A stretch of DNA of 37,158 nt from assembly GCF_011516735.1 (NCBI RefSeq), contig NZ_WOSX01000034.1, positions 1 through 37,158 on the forward strand, written 5' to 3'. The position numbers and the translations under genes are program-made. Positions 17,858 through 25,888 of this stretch are shown piece by piece (the stretch's first letter is position 1; each line of letters opens with the position of its first letter). Below the pieces are notes generated by a model. The model did not search any database. It was not told where the DNA came from and was given only the letters and a program-made list of their open reading frames with translations. The DNA is from Acetobacter fallax (lineage in GTDB: Bacteria; Pseudomonadota; Alphaproteobacteria; Acetobacterales; Acetobacteraceae).

Positions 17858-18820
17858 TTAGGACGTTGAGACTCCGGGACAGTTCGCGGCATTTCTGACA
17901 GCCTGATTGATGTCGGTATGAGGTTCTGATCCCAGCAACCGGACGAGGCGACTGTTGTCGAGCCGGACCGGATAATGCCAGTAGGGCTTAACCTCGATCA
18001 CTTCGTGCGGAAAACCACCGAATGGAGAAAGAAGGTGCATCAACCACCATGGGAAGTGCCGGACTGAGAGATCCGGCGTGCCCGTCATGCGGCGGAGCGC
18101 AGCGATCATGTGTGTGCCGTCTGCGTCCCAGAACCCGCTGAACTGCATGCGTTCGACGGTTGCCATGGCACCGGGTCGTAGTTCGAGCAGTTGCGCAATT
18201 GCTTCGGCCAGATCAGGCAGGTAAGCCCAGGCGTGACCGATACCAGTGCGGCCGGGATAGGTGATCTGTTTCAGCGGCGCCTTCGCCAACGCCTGAGCGA
18301 ACCAACTCTGCTGTGCGTCAGGGCCGAAATAGTCGCCCGCCCGCACGATCAGGCTCGGAACCTCCGGGGCGGCGCCGGTGAGGCGACATTCGAGGGCCTT
18401 GCGGATCTTGCCTTTGCGGCCAGGCGGATTTTGCGGTGTCGTTTCGTCGATCACCGGCGCTGTGGCGGCGTCATAATTGTAGATCGTTCCCGGAAGCACA
18501 ATGCGCGCTCCGCTGGTAGCCCTGGCGGCGGCGATCGTGTTGTCGATCATCGGCAGCACTGTTGTTTCCCAATTGCGGTAGCCTGCCGGATTGACGCCGT
18601 GCAGGATTACGTCGACCCCGGTCGCGGCCCTCACCACATCGTCCCGGAGCATGGCATCGCCCTGCACCCAGTGGGGCATCACATCGTCACCCCAGCCCGC
18701 TTGAGCCCGGGCCGGGTCACGCACCATTGCCCGCACCTGCCAGCGGCGACGCAGCATGACCCGTGTGACCGCGCCGCCAATGCCGCCGGTTGCCCCCAGA
18801 ACGAGGATTGCTTTCGTCAC
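17858..18820 (-). CDS. NmrA-like/NAD-dependent epimerase family protein
   Basis: The 320-residue product most likely starts at GTG (18820), because AGGGAG lies 8 bases upstream and homology starts with VTKAILVLGATGGIGG. That is an atypical-SDR Rossmann motif. It is followed by RAMVRDPARA (cofactor selectivity loop, suggesting NADP) and a long substrate domain. A longer frame upstream runs through the divergent LysR start and is rejected. Members are NAD(P)-binding sensors or isomerases. It is divergent from the LysR gene at 18913 and probably under its control. Confidence 0.85.
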   Translation of the reverse strand: MTKAILVLGATGGIGGAVTRVMLRRRWQVRAMVRDPARAQAGWGDDVMPHWVQGDAMLRDDVVRAATGVDVILHGVNPAGYRNWETTVLPMIDNTIAAARATSGARIVLPGTIYNYDAATAPVIDETTPQNPPGRKGKIRKALECRLTGAAPEVPSLIVRAGDYFGPDAQQSWFAQALAKAPLKQITYPGRTGIGHAWAYLPDLAEAIAQLLELRPGAMATVERMQFSGFWDADGTHMIAALRRMTGTPDLSVRHFPWWLMHLLSPFGGFPHEVIEVKPYWHYPVRLDNSRLVRLLGSEPHTDINQAVRNAANCPGVSTS

Positions 18821-18912
18821 GCTGCGATCTCCCTGCGTTTCCACCGGAAGAGTGAACGGAGGCGGTCGCGAAGGAAATTGACAAAGATCGGCATGCTGCT
18901 CATTGAAAAACG

Positions 18913-19848
18913 ATGAGCATTCTTTCTCCGGACTGGGACGGACAACGGGCCTTCCTCGCGGTTCTCGATACGGGAAGCCTGTCGGCGGCGGCGCGCAACC
19001 TCGGCCTGACCCAGCCGACCGTGCGTCACCGGATCGAGGCGCTGGAGCGCGCGATCGGTCAGCCACTCTTCTCGCGCACGGTGAATGGGCTGGTTCCGAC
19101 GGATGACGCCCGGGAACTGGCGGTCCATGTCCGGCGTATGGCCTTCGCGTCAGAGGCTTTCTATCGCGCTGCGTCCGCGTCCGGGGGTGAGATCGCGGGT
19201 ACGGTGCGTATCAGCGTCGCCGAATTCGTCGGCATCGAGGTCATGCCGCGTCTGTTGGCCCCGCTGCGGGAGCGCCATCCGGGCCTCTACGTCGAACTGG
19301 TCCTGAGCAACGAGAACGCAGATCTGCCGGGGCAGGAAGCGGATATCGCGATCCGGATGCATCGTCCGCGCCATGGGGCGCTGGTGGCGAAACGGGCAGG
19401 ATGTATCCCGCTCGGGTTTTTCGCGACCGCCTCTTATCTGGAGCGGCATGGGGTGCCGGAAGGTGCGACGGATCTGGCCCGGCACACGCTGATCGGCTCG
19501 GACCGATCCCGGATGGATCAAGATTTTACACGGGAATTGCAAAAGACGCTGGGAGAGAAGCTGTATTTCGCGCTCCGCACCGACAGTCATCCGACCCAGC
19601 TTGCCATGGTACGCGCGGGATTGGGGATCGGTGTCACGCAATTACCAATTGGTGAGCGGGATCTCGTGCGTGTGTTGCCTGGCCTGATTGTCGCGGAACT
19701 TGAAGCCTGGGTCGTCGCGCATGCGGACCTACGTCACAGCCACCGCATCGATGCTGTGTTTCGGCATCTTGCCGCAAATCTCCGGCAATATTGCACCGGT
19801 ACCCAGATTACCCAGATAACTTCCGGTTCGTTTCCTTCATCAGGTTGA
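18913..19848 (+). CDS. LysR family transcriptional regulator
   Basis: The 311-residue protein has the winged helix-turn-helix WDGQRAFLAVLDTGSLSAAA with LTQPTVRHRIEALER, and a LysR substrate-binding domain. This subgroup regulates adjacent oxidoreductase genes from a divergent promoter, and a 92-bp intergenic region separates it from the NmrA-like gene. Its last 41 bp overlap the 3' end of the convergent LysR gene at 19808-20713. The final 20 or so residues (TQITQITSGSFPSSG) lie in the overlap and may be a non-homologous extension. Confidence 0.9.
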   Translation: MSILSPDWDGQRAFLAVLDTGSLSAAARNLGLTQPTVRHRIEALERAIGQPLFSRTVNGLVPTDDARELAVHVRRMAFASEAFYRAASASGGEIAGTVRISVAEFVGIEVMPRLLAPLRERHPGLYVELVLSNENADLPGQEADIAIRMHRPRHGALVAKRAGCIPLGFFATASYLERHGVPEGATDLARHTLIGSDRSRMDQDFTRELQKTLGEKLYFALRTDSHPTQLAMVRAGLGIGVTQLPIGERDLVRVLPGLIVAELEAWVVAHADLRHSHRIDAVFRHLAANLRQYCTGTQITQITSGSFPSSG

Positions 19849-20713
19849 TCAATGCGCGCAATGCGGAAGGGACATGCCGGTTGCGTGGATAATAGAGCAT
19901 GAGGCCAGGGCAGGGCGGACACCATGCGTCGAGAACCGTCACCAGCCGGCCGTCAGCCAGAAGGCGGCGCGCGAAGCTTTCAGGCACATAGGCGACGCCG
20001 AGATCCTTGCCGGCCGCCTCCACCATCAGGTCGCTGTCATTCAGGGTGAGAACACCTGGAACGTCGAGAGTCATATTCTCTCCATGACGGGTGAACTCCC
20101 AGCGATAGCGTTTTCCGCCGGGGAGGCGTTGACGGATGCAGTGATGCAGGCGGAGGTCGTGCGGTGTCTGAAGCGGGGCATGGTGTGCGAGATAAGCTGG
20201 CGACGCGACAGTCACGAACCGGACTTCGCCACCCAGCGGCACCCCGATCATGTCCTGTGGTATGGCTTCAGCAAGACGGATGCCAGCATCGAACCCGTCC
20301 TCGACTATATCCACCAACTGCCCCTCCACAACGAGATCAAGTTTAACCCGAGGGTACAGGGTCATGAAACGGGGTACGATCATGCGGAGGAAAAGCTCCG
20401 CCGCCCCCTTATTCGCATTGATACGCAATGTGCCTGCAGGCGCACCACGAGCATCAGCCACAGCATCGAGCGCATCGTCCAACCCGCTCAGGACGGGTTC
20501 AAGTCCGGTCCGCAGTCGTCTCCCGGCTTCGGTGAGCGCGACGCTGCGGGTGGTCCGGTTGAGCAGACAGACACCCAGAGTCTGTTCCAAACTACGTATC
20601 GCGTGGCTGAGGGAAGACCTCGACACGCCGAGTTCGTCTGCCGCCTTGCGAAAACTGCGATGGGTGGCGACGGCAGCAAAAAGGGCCAGTTCATTCAGGG
20701 TTGGACGAGACAT
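19808..20713 (-). CDS. LysR family transcriptional regulator
   Basis: This 301-residue LysR protein has the motif NELALFAAVATHRSFRKAA and the recognition part VSRSSLSHAIRSLEQTLGVCLLNR. It carries the DGFDAGIRL sequence typical of the DsdC/GcvA-like subgroup that sits beside SDR or NADPH reductase genes. It is divergent from the SDR at 20810 across 96 bp, the standard layout for a LysR regulator and its target. Overlap with the preceding LysR gene is at the 3' end only, so both can be intact. Confidence 0.92.
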   Translation of the reverse strand: MSRPTLNELALFAAVATHRSFRKAADELGVSRSSLSHAIRSLEQTLGVCLLNRTTRSVALTEAGRRLRTGLEPVLSGLDDALDAVADARGAPAGTLRINANKGAAELFLRMIVPRFMTLYPRVKLDLVVEGQLVDIVEDGFDAGIRLAEAIPQDMIGVPLGGEVRFVTVASPAYLAHHAPLQTPHDLRLHHCIRQRLPGGKRYRWEFTRHGENMTLDVPGVLTLNDSDLMVEAAGKDLGVAYVPESFARRLLADGRLVTVLDAWCPPCPGLMLYYPRNRHVPSALRALINLMKETNRKLSG

Positions 20714-20738
20714 TGGTGAAAGAAACTCAACAGGTCAT

Positions 20739-20749
20739 GCCATAATGGC
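20739..20749. promoter_or_regulatory. Palindrome in the LysR/SDR intergenic region
   Basis: An 11-base palindrome GCCATAATGGC lies between the divergent LysR and SDR genes, 25 bp from the LysR start. Its position suits an autoregulatory operator. It is a single short site and could be chance. Confidence 0.3.
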
Positions 20750-20809
20750 GCGATAGTAATACCAATGAATGACTTATACACTTCCGGATCATCAGTGCAG
20801 GAGTGTTTT

Positions 20810-21640
20810 ATGAGCAAAAGCTGGTTGATCACGGGCGCGTCCTCTGGCCTTGGCCGGATCATGACAGAAGATCTGCTGGAACGTGGCGACAAGGTGGTCG
20901 CGACAATTCGGCGCAAGGACGCTCTCACCGATCTGGAACGCGAATATGGCGACCGGCTCATAGTGATGATGCTCGAGATGACTGATACGGTGGCCATCCG
21001 CAGCGCGGTCGCGGGAGCGTTCGGGCATGTCGGACGGATCGACGTGGTGGTGAGCAATGCGGGTTACGGTGTGTTTGGCGCAGCAGAAGAAGTGGCAGAT
21101 GCCGACATCGACCGTCAGATCGCCACCAATCTGACAGGCTCCATTCAGTTGATCCGTGCGGTTCTGCCATACCTACGCCAGCAGGGCGGGGGGCGCATCA
21201 TGCAGGTGTCCTCGGAAGGAGGGCAGATCGCCTATCCGAATTTCAGCCTGTATCATACTACCAAATGGGGCATTGAGGGATTCATTGAGAGCGTTGCACA
21301 GGAGGTAGCTCCCTTCCGTATCGACTGCATAATTGTCGAACCCGGGCCGACGGGGACGAATTTCGCGGCTGGTATGGTACATGCGGCACCGATGGCAGTT
21401 TATGATGACACGCCCGCAGGGGCTGTGAGAAAGGCGATTGATGCCGGGACGTTTCCTATCAATGGAGACGCAAGACGCACGGTTGCGGCTATGATTGCCG
21501 CCGCCGACAGTGAGAAGCCGCCATTCCGTTTGCCATTGGGCAGTAAGGCCTATGACAATATCACACGCGAACTGGCCAGCCGCCTCACTTCGATCGAAAC
21601 ACAGCGTGATGTTGCGTATTCGGCCGATGGCAAGCGGTGA
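20810..21640 (+). CDS. SDR family oxidoreductase
   Basis: This 276-residue SDR starts at MSKSWLITG with CAGGAG 7-12 bases upstream; the in-frame codons before it have no homology. The cofactor motif is TGASSGLG, NAG is in VVSNAGYG, and the catalytic Ser and Tyr-Lys lie in MQVSSEGG and LYHTTKWG. The IEGFIESVAQEVAPF and EPGPTGTNF sequences place it in the group close to bacterial oxidoreductases with retinol-dehydrogenase-like folds. It is divergent from its probable LysR regulator. A 177-bp non-coding stretch separates it from the hydrolase gene. Confidence 0.92.
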   Translation: MSKSWLITGASSGLGRIMTEDLLERGDKVVATIRRKDALTDLEREYGDRLIVMMLEMTDTVAIRSAVAGAFGHVGRIDVVVSNAGYGVFGAAEEVADADIDRQIATNLTGSIQLIRAVLPYLRQQGGGRIMQVSSEGGQIAYPNFSLYHTTKWGIEGFIESVAQEVAPFRIDCIIVEPGPTGTNFAAGMVHAAPMAVYDDTPAGAVRKAIDAGTFPINGDARRTVAAMIAAADSEKPPFRLPLGSKAYDNITRELASRLTSIETQRDVAYSADGKR

Positions 21641-21817
21641 CCCGGCATTAGGTTATTTTTACGTCTCCCATGAAGATCGGAGCCTATTCCTGAAAACCAG
21701 CAGAGTGCCGATCTGTGCAATGAGTGACAGGTCAAGAGATGTTGATCTCGTCTCAGAACAGGTATCTTCTGAATTAAACTATACTGGTTCCGCTATTATT
21801 CACCGGGAGTATCAGGT

Positions 21818-22717
21818 GTGGTGATGAAGACTGCTGTTGGCTTCCCAGAACTGCTGCCGGGGTTCAGGTGGTACGATATTGAAGTAGACGATATCCGTAT
21901 TCGGACTGCTGTTGGCGGAACAGGATCTCCTCTGCTTCTGTTACACGGCCATCCGCAGATGCATCTGACTTGGCACAAGATTGCGCCCATATTGGCAAAG
22001 CATTTTACTGTCGTGGCTACTGATCTTCGAGGTTACGGTGACAGTGCGAAGCCAGATGGAGGCTCTGAGCACATCAACTATTCCAAACGGGCCATGGCTG
22101 CCGACCAGGTTGGTGTCATGAAAGCACTTGGTTTTGACCGTTTTCGGGTTATTGGGCACGACAGGGGTGGCCGCGTAGCACACCGCCTTGCACTTGATGC
22201 ACCACAGTCAGTCGAAAAACTGGTCGTGATCGACATTGCGCCAACAGCCACGATGTATGCCCGAACCGATATGGAGTTTGCCCGGCGTTATTTCTGGTGG
22301 TTTTTCCTGATCCAGCCTTATCCACTGCCGGAAAAGCTGATTGGCGCTGATCCGGATTTCTTTCTGGAGAATCACATCGCAGGGCAGGTCAAGATACAGG
22401 GCTCTGTCGACCCTCGGGTGATGGCCGAATACCGTCGCTGCTACGCTGACCCTGCGATGCGACATGCAGCATGTGAGGATTATCGTGCCGCAGCGGGCAT
22501 CGATCTTGTCCATGACGCCGAGGACGACGACAGGCGCATCGAAGCGCCGCTTCTTGCGTTGTGGGGCGCACGAGGGACCGTCGGCGCACTCTATGACGTT
22601 GTAGAGACATGGCGTGAAAAAGCCACGAATGTGCAGGGGAACGCGATTGACTGTGGTCACAGTCCACAGGAAGAAGCACCGGAGGAAATGTTGAGAATCA
22701 TTGCTGCATTTCTGTGA
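21818..22717 (+). CDS. Alpha/beta hydrolase, haloacetate dehalogenase-like
   Basis: The 299-residue protein resembles fluoroacetate/haloacetate dehalogenases, which replace halogen by hydroxyl through an Asp nucleophile. Visible are the oxyanion motif HGHPQ, the nucleophile elbow GHDRGGR (Asp115, with Arg116 and Arg119 for substrate carboxylate), Asp139 in VVIDIAPT, and His281 in CGHSPQEE. The halide pocket His-Trp pair of the characterised enzyme appears as Trp160-Trp161 (YFWWFFL), so the His is replaced. GTG at 21818 has GGGAG at a good distance; ATG at 21824 is the alternative. The halide change makes a different substrate, or an epoxide, possible. Confidence 0.8.
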   Translation: MVMKTAVGFPELLPGFRWYDIEVDDIRIRTAVGGTGSPLLLLHGHPQMHLTWHKIAPILAKHFTVVATDLRGYGDSAKPDGGSEHINYSKRAMAADQVGVMKALGFDRFRVIGHDRGGRVAHRLALDAPQSVEKLVVIDIAPTATMYARTDMEFARRYFWWFFLIQPYPLPEKLIGADPDFFLENHIAGQVKIQGSVDPRVMAEYRRCYADPAMRHAACEDYRAAAGIDLVHDAEDDDRRIEAPLLALWGARGTVGALYDVVETWREKATNVQGNAIDCGHSPQEEAPEEMLRIIAAFL

Positions 22718-22830
22718 ACAGATACCTGCATTCCAAATGTAAATCGGTTCGATGGAATAGCGTCACCTTTGTCTGCTGAGGATAAAGATTGCGATTGGAT
22801 GCCACCATAGGGGCTGGCACGGTTGCTCAG

Positions 22831-24546
22831 TTATGCAGCGAGATGCGGTATTTCGCGGTCGATCAACCGCAAGTATCGTTGGTTGTCTTCCCCCGCAATA
22901 CCCGATACCGACACTCCCGAAGCCTTGGCTCCGGGAGTGTTCGCGTTTCTGCCTCCCTGACCGCGTGAAGCGGCGAAATCCAGCAGCTTGCCCAGTTTGC
23001 CATGGAGCGTGGCGTGCATCTCGCCACGGCCCTTGCCGGGATGAAGCACGATCTTCTCGATCAGCGCGCGGATGGCCTCGGAGGCTTCCTGCCGGTCCTC
23101 GGGATGGTTCAGGGTTTCCGCCAGCCGCTCGACCTTGTGTTTGAAGATCCCGGCGACGTTGGGATGGATATCGGGCACGTCCTGAGGCTGGGCGGCAAGC
23201 AGGGCGACCAGTTCATCCTCGCGGGCTTCCATCTCGCGCATGCGCTCGACCATGCCGCGCGTATAGCCACCATCCTCGATGACCTGGAGCATCTGTTTCA
23301 GCCCCTTGCGCAGTTTCGTCAGTTCCGTCTGCCAACCGGACGTGCTGGCGCGGCGCTCATGGTTGGCGCGATTGGTTTCCTCGACATAGGCGCGCATGGC
23401 CGCGGCGGCCGCTTCCGGCGTCATCAGCCGGTCCTTGAGGCCGGACAGCACCCGGTCTTCCAGTTCCGGGCGACGGATCGTGGTCCTGTTGGTGCAGGAC
23501 CGGTTGTCCATGTGGGTGGAACAAGCGAAGCGGTCGCCGCCCCGGATCGAGCAGGAACCGCCGCACACGCCACAGAACACCAGACCCGACAGGAGCGATT
23601 TTGGCCGGCGCTGGCCATTGAGTCGATTGTTCGAAGCGCGGATACCCGCGCTGATGTTCACGCTCTTCGCCGCGATCAGCGCCTGCCGGTCGCGCACCGC
23701 CTGCCAGAGATCGTCATCCATGATCCGTAGGTCCGGAACCTCGGTGATGATCCACTCATATTGTGGATTCAGCCGAGAGACGCGCTTCCCCGTCTGCGGG
23801 TCTTTCAGATAGCGCAGGCGATTCCAGACGAGGCGTCCGATATAAAGCTCATTGTTCAGAATGCCGGTGCCACGCAGGGCGTTGCCGCGTAAGGTAGTAT
23901 TGTTCCACTTGCCGCCCGTGGGGCTGGGGATGCCTTCGTCGTTCAGGCGGTTGGCGATGGAAAGCGCGCTCCGGCCCGATGCAAACTCACGGAAGATGCG
24001 GCGGACGATTTCCGCCTGTGCGTCGTCGATCTCGCGGTCGCCCCGGATCAGTTCGCCCCGCGCGTCCATCTGATGCACGACGCGATAGCCGTAGCACAGG
24101 CCGCCGCCGGATTTGCCCGCCTCGACCCGGCCGCGCAGACCGCGATGGGTCTTCATCGCCAGGTCCTTGAGGAACAGGGCGTTCATCGTGCCTTTGAGGC
24201 CGACGTGAAGTTCGCTGATCTCGCCCTCGGCCATGGTGACAATGGTGACGCCCGCAAACTGGAGACGCTTGAACAGGGTGGCGACGTCGGCTTGGTCGCG
24301 GGACACGCGATCCAGCGCCTCGGCCAGCACGATATCGAACTGCCCGGCCTGGGCGTCACGCAGCAGGGTCTGGATGCCGGGGCGCAGGATCATGCTGGCC
24401 CCGGAGATCGCCGCATCGCGGTAACACTCCACCACCTGCCAGCCCTCGCGTTTGGCGCGCTCCTCACAGAGACGGAACTGGTCCTCGATTGAGGCCGCCC
24501 GCTGGTTGTCCGAGGAGTAGCGGGCATAGAGCGCGACACGGGTCAT
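22831..24546 (-). CDS. Large serine recombinase
   Basis: This 571-residue site-specific recombinase has the N-terminal resolvase domain with the YARYSS motif (Ser11 the likely nucleophile), the LAEALDRVSRD segment with conserved Arg, a recombinase domain (about residues 160-270), a zinc ribbon with Cys pairs (FCGVCG and a later CSTHM...SCTN) and a coiled-coil-like region before the C terminus. Such proteins integrate or excise mobile DNA. AGGAG precedes the ATG. It is followed upstream by ccdAB, so it may belong to a smaller element nested within the cargo. Length and catalytic residues look complete. Confidence 0.92.
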   Translation of the reverse strand: MTRVALYARYSSDNQRAASIEDQFRLCEERAKREGWQVVECYRDAAISGASMILRPGIQTLLRDAQAGQFDIVLAEALDRVSRDQADVATLFKRLQFAGVTIVTMAEGEISELHVGLKGTMNALFLKDLAMKTHRGLRGRVEAGKSGGGLCYGYRVVHQMDARGELIRGDREIDDAQAEIVRRIFREFASGRSALSIANRLNDEGIPSPTGGKWNNTTLRGNALRGTGILNNELYIGRLVWNRLRYLKDPQTGKRVSRLNPQYEWIITEVPDLRIMDDDLWQAVRDRQALIAAKSVNISAGIRASNNRLNGQRRPKSLLSGLVFCGVCGGSCSIRGGDRFACSTHMDNRSCTNRTTIRRPELEDRVLSGLKDRLMTPEAAAAAMRAYVEETNRANHERRASTSGWQTELTKLRKGLKQMLQVIEDGGYTRGMVERMREMEAREDELVALLAAQPQDVPDIHPNVAGIFKHKVERLAETLNHPEDRQEASEAIRALIEKIVLHPGKGRGEMHATLHGKLGKLLDFAASRGQGGRNANTPGAKASGVSVSGIAGEDNQRYLRLIDREIPHLAA

Positions 24547-24553
24547 GACGGAC

Positions 24554-24596
24554 TCCTAACGGGAGAAGTGGAACAGCGGGTGATTATTCCTAACGG
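24554..24596. repeat. Nine-base direct repeat before the recombinase gene
   Basis: TCCTAACGG occurs at 24554-24562 and again at 24588-24596, starts 34 bp apart, immediately upstream of the recombinase ATG. The first copy overlaps its ribosome site region. It may be an operator or part of an attachment site; chance is not excluded. Confidence 0.35.
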
Positions 24597-24667
24597 CAAC
24601 AAAAACAGAAATCACTTCGTATCGGTCGGGACCGCCACAGTCAGTCATATCAATGCGCGGTAGCGTC

Positions 24668-24973
24668 TCAGAAACCAACGAACAGAACGTCCAGTGCCCG
24701 CGTGATGGCATCATGATAGTTGTCGATGGAACAGACCGGCTTGCGAAGTTCGGAGAGCGGAACACTGGCCAGGGCCTGCGTCAGCAGGACATGTGGCGCG
24801 CCTTTTATATCAATAACCGGATTCAACTCGCTGATCGGCGGCGGAGCATCAGAAACCGGGATCAGGGGAACGACCATCCGGGTTGCCAATTTGGACAGGA
24901 GTTCCGCCTGAACATCGACCACATACCCCCCGCGACGCTTGCCCGGCATGGGATAGACATCGAGACGCGTCAT
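24668..24973 (-). CDS. ccdB: CcdB family toxin
   Basis: The 101-residue protein matches CcdB, the gyrase-poisoning toxin of plasmid addiction modules: MTRLDVYPMPGK, GYVVDVQAELL, RMVVPLIPV, a central LNPVIDIKG, and a C-terminal DAITRALDVLFVGF. The terminal aromatic/hydrophobic end is where CcdB meets GyrA. Its ATG overlaps the ccdA stop (ATGA), the usual antitoxin-first order. The toxin would act in the cytoplasm on GyrA and stabilise whatever element carries it. Confidence 0.9.
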   Translation of the reverse strand: MTRLDVYPMPGKRRGGYVVDVQAELLSKLATRMVVPLIPVSDAPPPISELNPVIDIKGAPHVLLTQALASVPLSELRKPVCSIDNYHDAITRALDVLFVGF

Positions 24974-25209
24974 CAGAACGCCCGATACTCGGCCAGCGGG
25001 AGACCGTGCGTTTCAACATGCTCGTTCCATGACTGGATCGCGTCGCCGTTCTCGGCAAGCCAGTTTTCGCGCCTGCGCGCGGCAAGCGCTGTAGCGAGAC
25101 CTTGCTCGCATGCCTGGGAAATATTGAGACCCAGGGCTCGTGCTTCGGTGAGCAGATGAACCGGCAATGTGACGTTCGTGGCACGGCGGGTATCGATTGA
25201 AGGCGGCAT
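24973..25209 (-). CDS. ccdA: CcdA family antitoxin
   Basis: The 78-residue product begins MPPSIDTRRATNVTLPV; a longer frame to 25257 would start inside the operator and is rejected. The N-terminal half is a ribbon-helix-helix DNA-binding domain (TNVTLPVHLLTEARALGLNIS), and the C-terminal half, ending NGDAIQSWNEHVETHG, is the toxin-binding tail with WLAENGDAI typical of CcdA. A GGAG ribosome site lies close to the ATG. It is translationally coupled to ccdB and preceded by a strong promoter/operator at 25234-25262. Confidence 0.92.
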   Translation of the reverse strand: MPPSIDTRRATNVTLPVHLLTEARALGLNISQACEQGLATALAARRRENWLAENGDAIQSWNEHVETHGLPLAEYRAF

Positions 25210-25233
25210 CGGATGGCTCCCGTTGATGGGTAC

Positions 25234-25262
25234 ATTATGCGCATAAGAAATGCGCATTTCAA
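25234..25262 (-). promoter_or_regulatory. ccdAB promoter and double-palindrome operator
   Basis: On the minus strand, TTGAAA (25257-25262) and CATAAT (25234-25239) are 17 bp apart, a good -35/-10 pair. Two perfect 12-bp palindromes, TTATGCGCATAA (25235-25246) and AAATGCGCATTT (25248-25259), cover the spacer and -10 and are separated by one base. This is a textbook place for CcdA or CcdAB binding and autorepression. The predicted leader to the ccdA ATG is under 20 bases. Confidence 0.75.
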
Positions 25263-25279
25263 GTGGGCGATATATGCTC

Positions 25280-25630
25280 TTATTGTGTAATTCCGAGATC
25301 GGCGCGCATGGCCGTCTTCATGTCGTGGTCGGCTTGCCGACGTCCTTCACGGTCATCGTTCGTTTCGACAATGCGCCTGATCGCGTCCCGTACCTGATGC
25401 GGCGCGACTAACTCACATCGCATCTGCCAATAAGCGAATTGCTTCGATGTTTCATCGGTCCCTTCGACGGCGGCCCGATGATAAGCCTCCAGTAATCCGA
25501 CATATGCCGTTTGTTTCTCCTGAAACGCGCGTTCTTTCTCTTTCGAGCGTTGGGTCAGCCATGACTGGATCAGGGCAGTGATAATTGAGCCGAGGCCGAA
25601 GGCCGTCAGCAGGGGAATAAGCTGTGTCAT
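25280..25630 (-). CDS. Small membrane-anchored protein, unknown
   Basis: I do not recognise this 116-residue protein. It has one N-terminal membrane segment (about residues 4-24, LIPLLTAFGLGSIITALIQSW), then a charged, helical cytoplasmic part (QRSKEKERAFQEKQTAYVGLLEAYHRA and later RDAIRRIVETNDDREGRRQ), like a membrane-tethered coiled coil. The ATG abuts the stop of the gene at 25631-25888, so the two are probably one transcript. Its context is ccdAB on one side and a secreted hydrolase on the other. No function is assigned. Confidence 0.6.
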   Translation of the reverse strand: MTQLIPLLTAFGLGSIITALIQSWLTQRSKEKERAFQEKQTAYVGLLEAYHRAAVEGTDETSKQFAYWQMRCELVAPHQVRDAIRRIVETNDDREGRRQADHDMKTAMRADLGITQ

Positions 25631-25888
25631 CTAATCCGTTTGATTATCGGGTCCGTCCTGCACTGGTGCATCGGGGGGAAAGTTGTCGTTAGCAATATTG
25701 TATAGTCGTCGTTCAAATTCCTCGCGAGCAATCTGGCGGCCCAGCAGGCGCGCCAGAACGAGGATCAATGCGTCCGTTCGCGCCTTCATGGCGGGATCTG
25801 GAGGAGCAGACTGGACAGTATCGGTGGGTTTGTTATCGTTAGCCGGAGATTTCGGTCCGGCGTTCGATATGCGGTTTTCGTCCGTCAT
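25631..25888 (-). CDS. Small charged protein, unknown
   Basis: This 85-residue product starts at MTDENRISN, with a GGGCAGG ribosome-like site. It is disordered and proline-rich at the N terminus (GPKSPANDNKPTD), then has one helical stretch (TDALILVLARLLGRQIAREEFERRL) and an acidic tail. The PANDN style is common in alphaproteobacterial accessory proteins. It is followed directly (TAG then ATG) by the membrane-anchored protein gene. The frame is open far upstream to 26581, but that region overlaps the hydrolase gene and its start region, so I reject the long version. Function unknown. Confidence 0.55.
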   Translation of the reverse strand: MTDENRISNAGPKSPANDNKPTDTVQSAPPDPAMKARTDALILVLARLLGRQIAREEFERRLYNIANDNFPPDAPVQDGPDNQTD

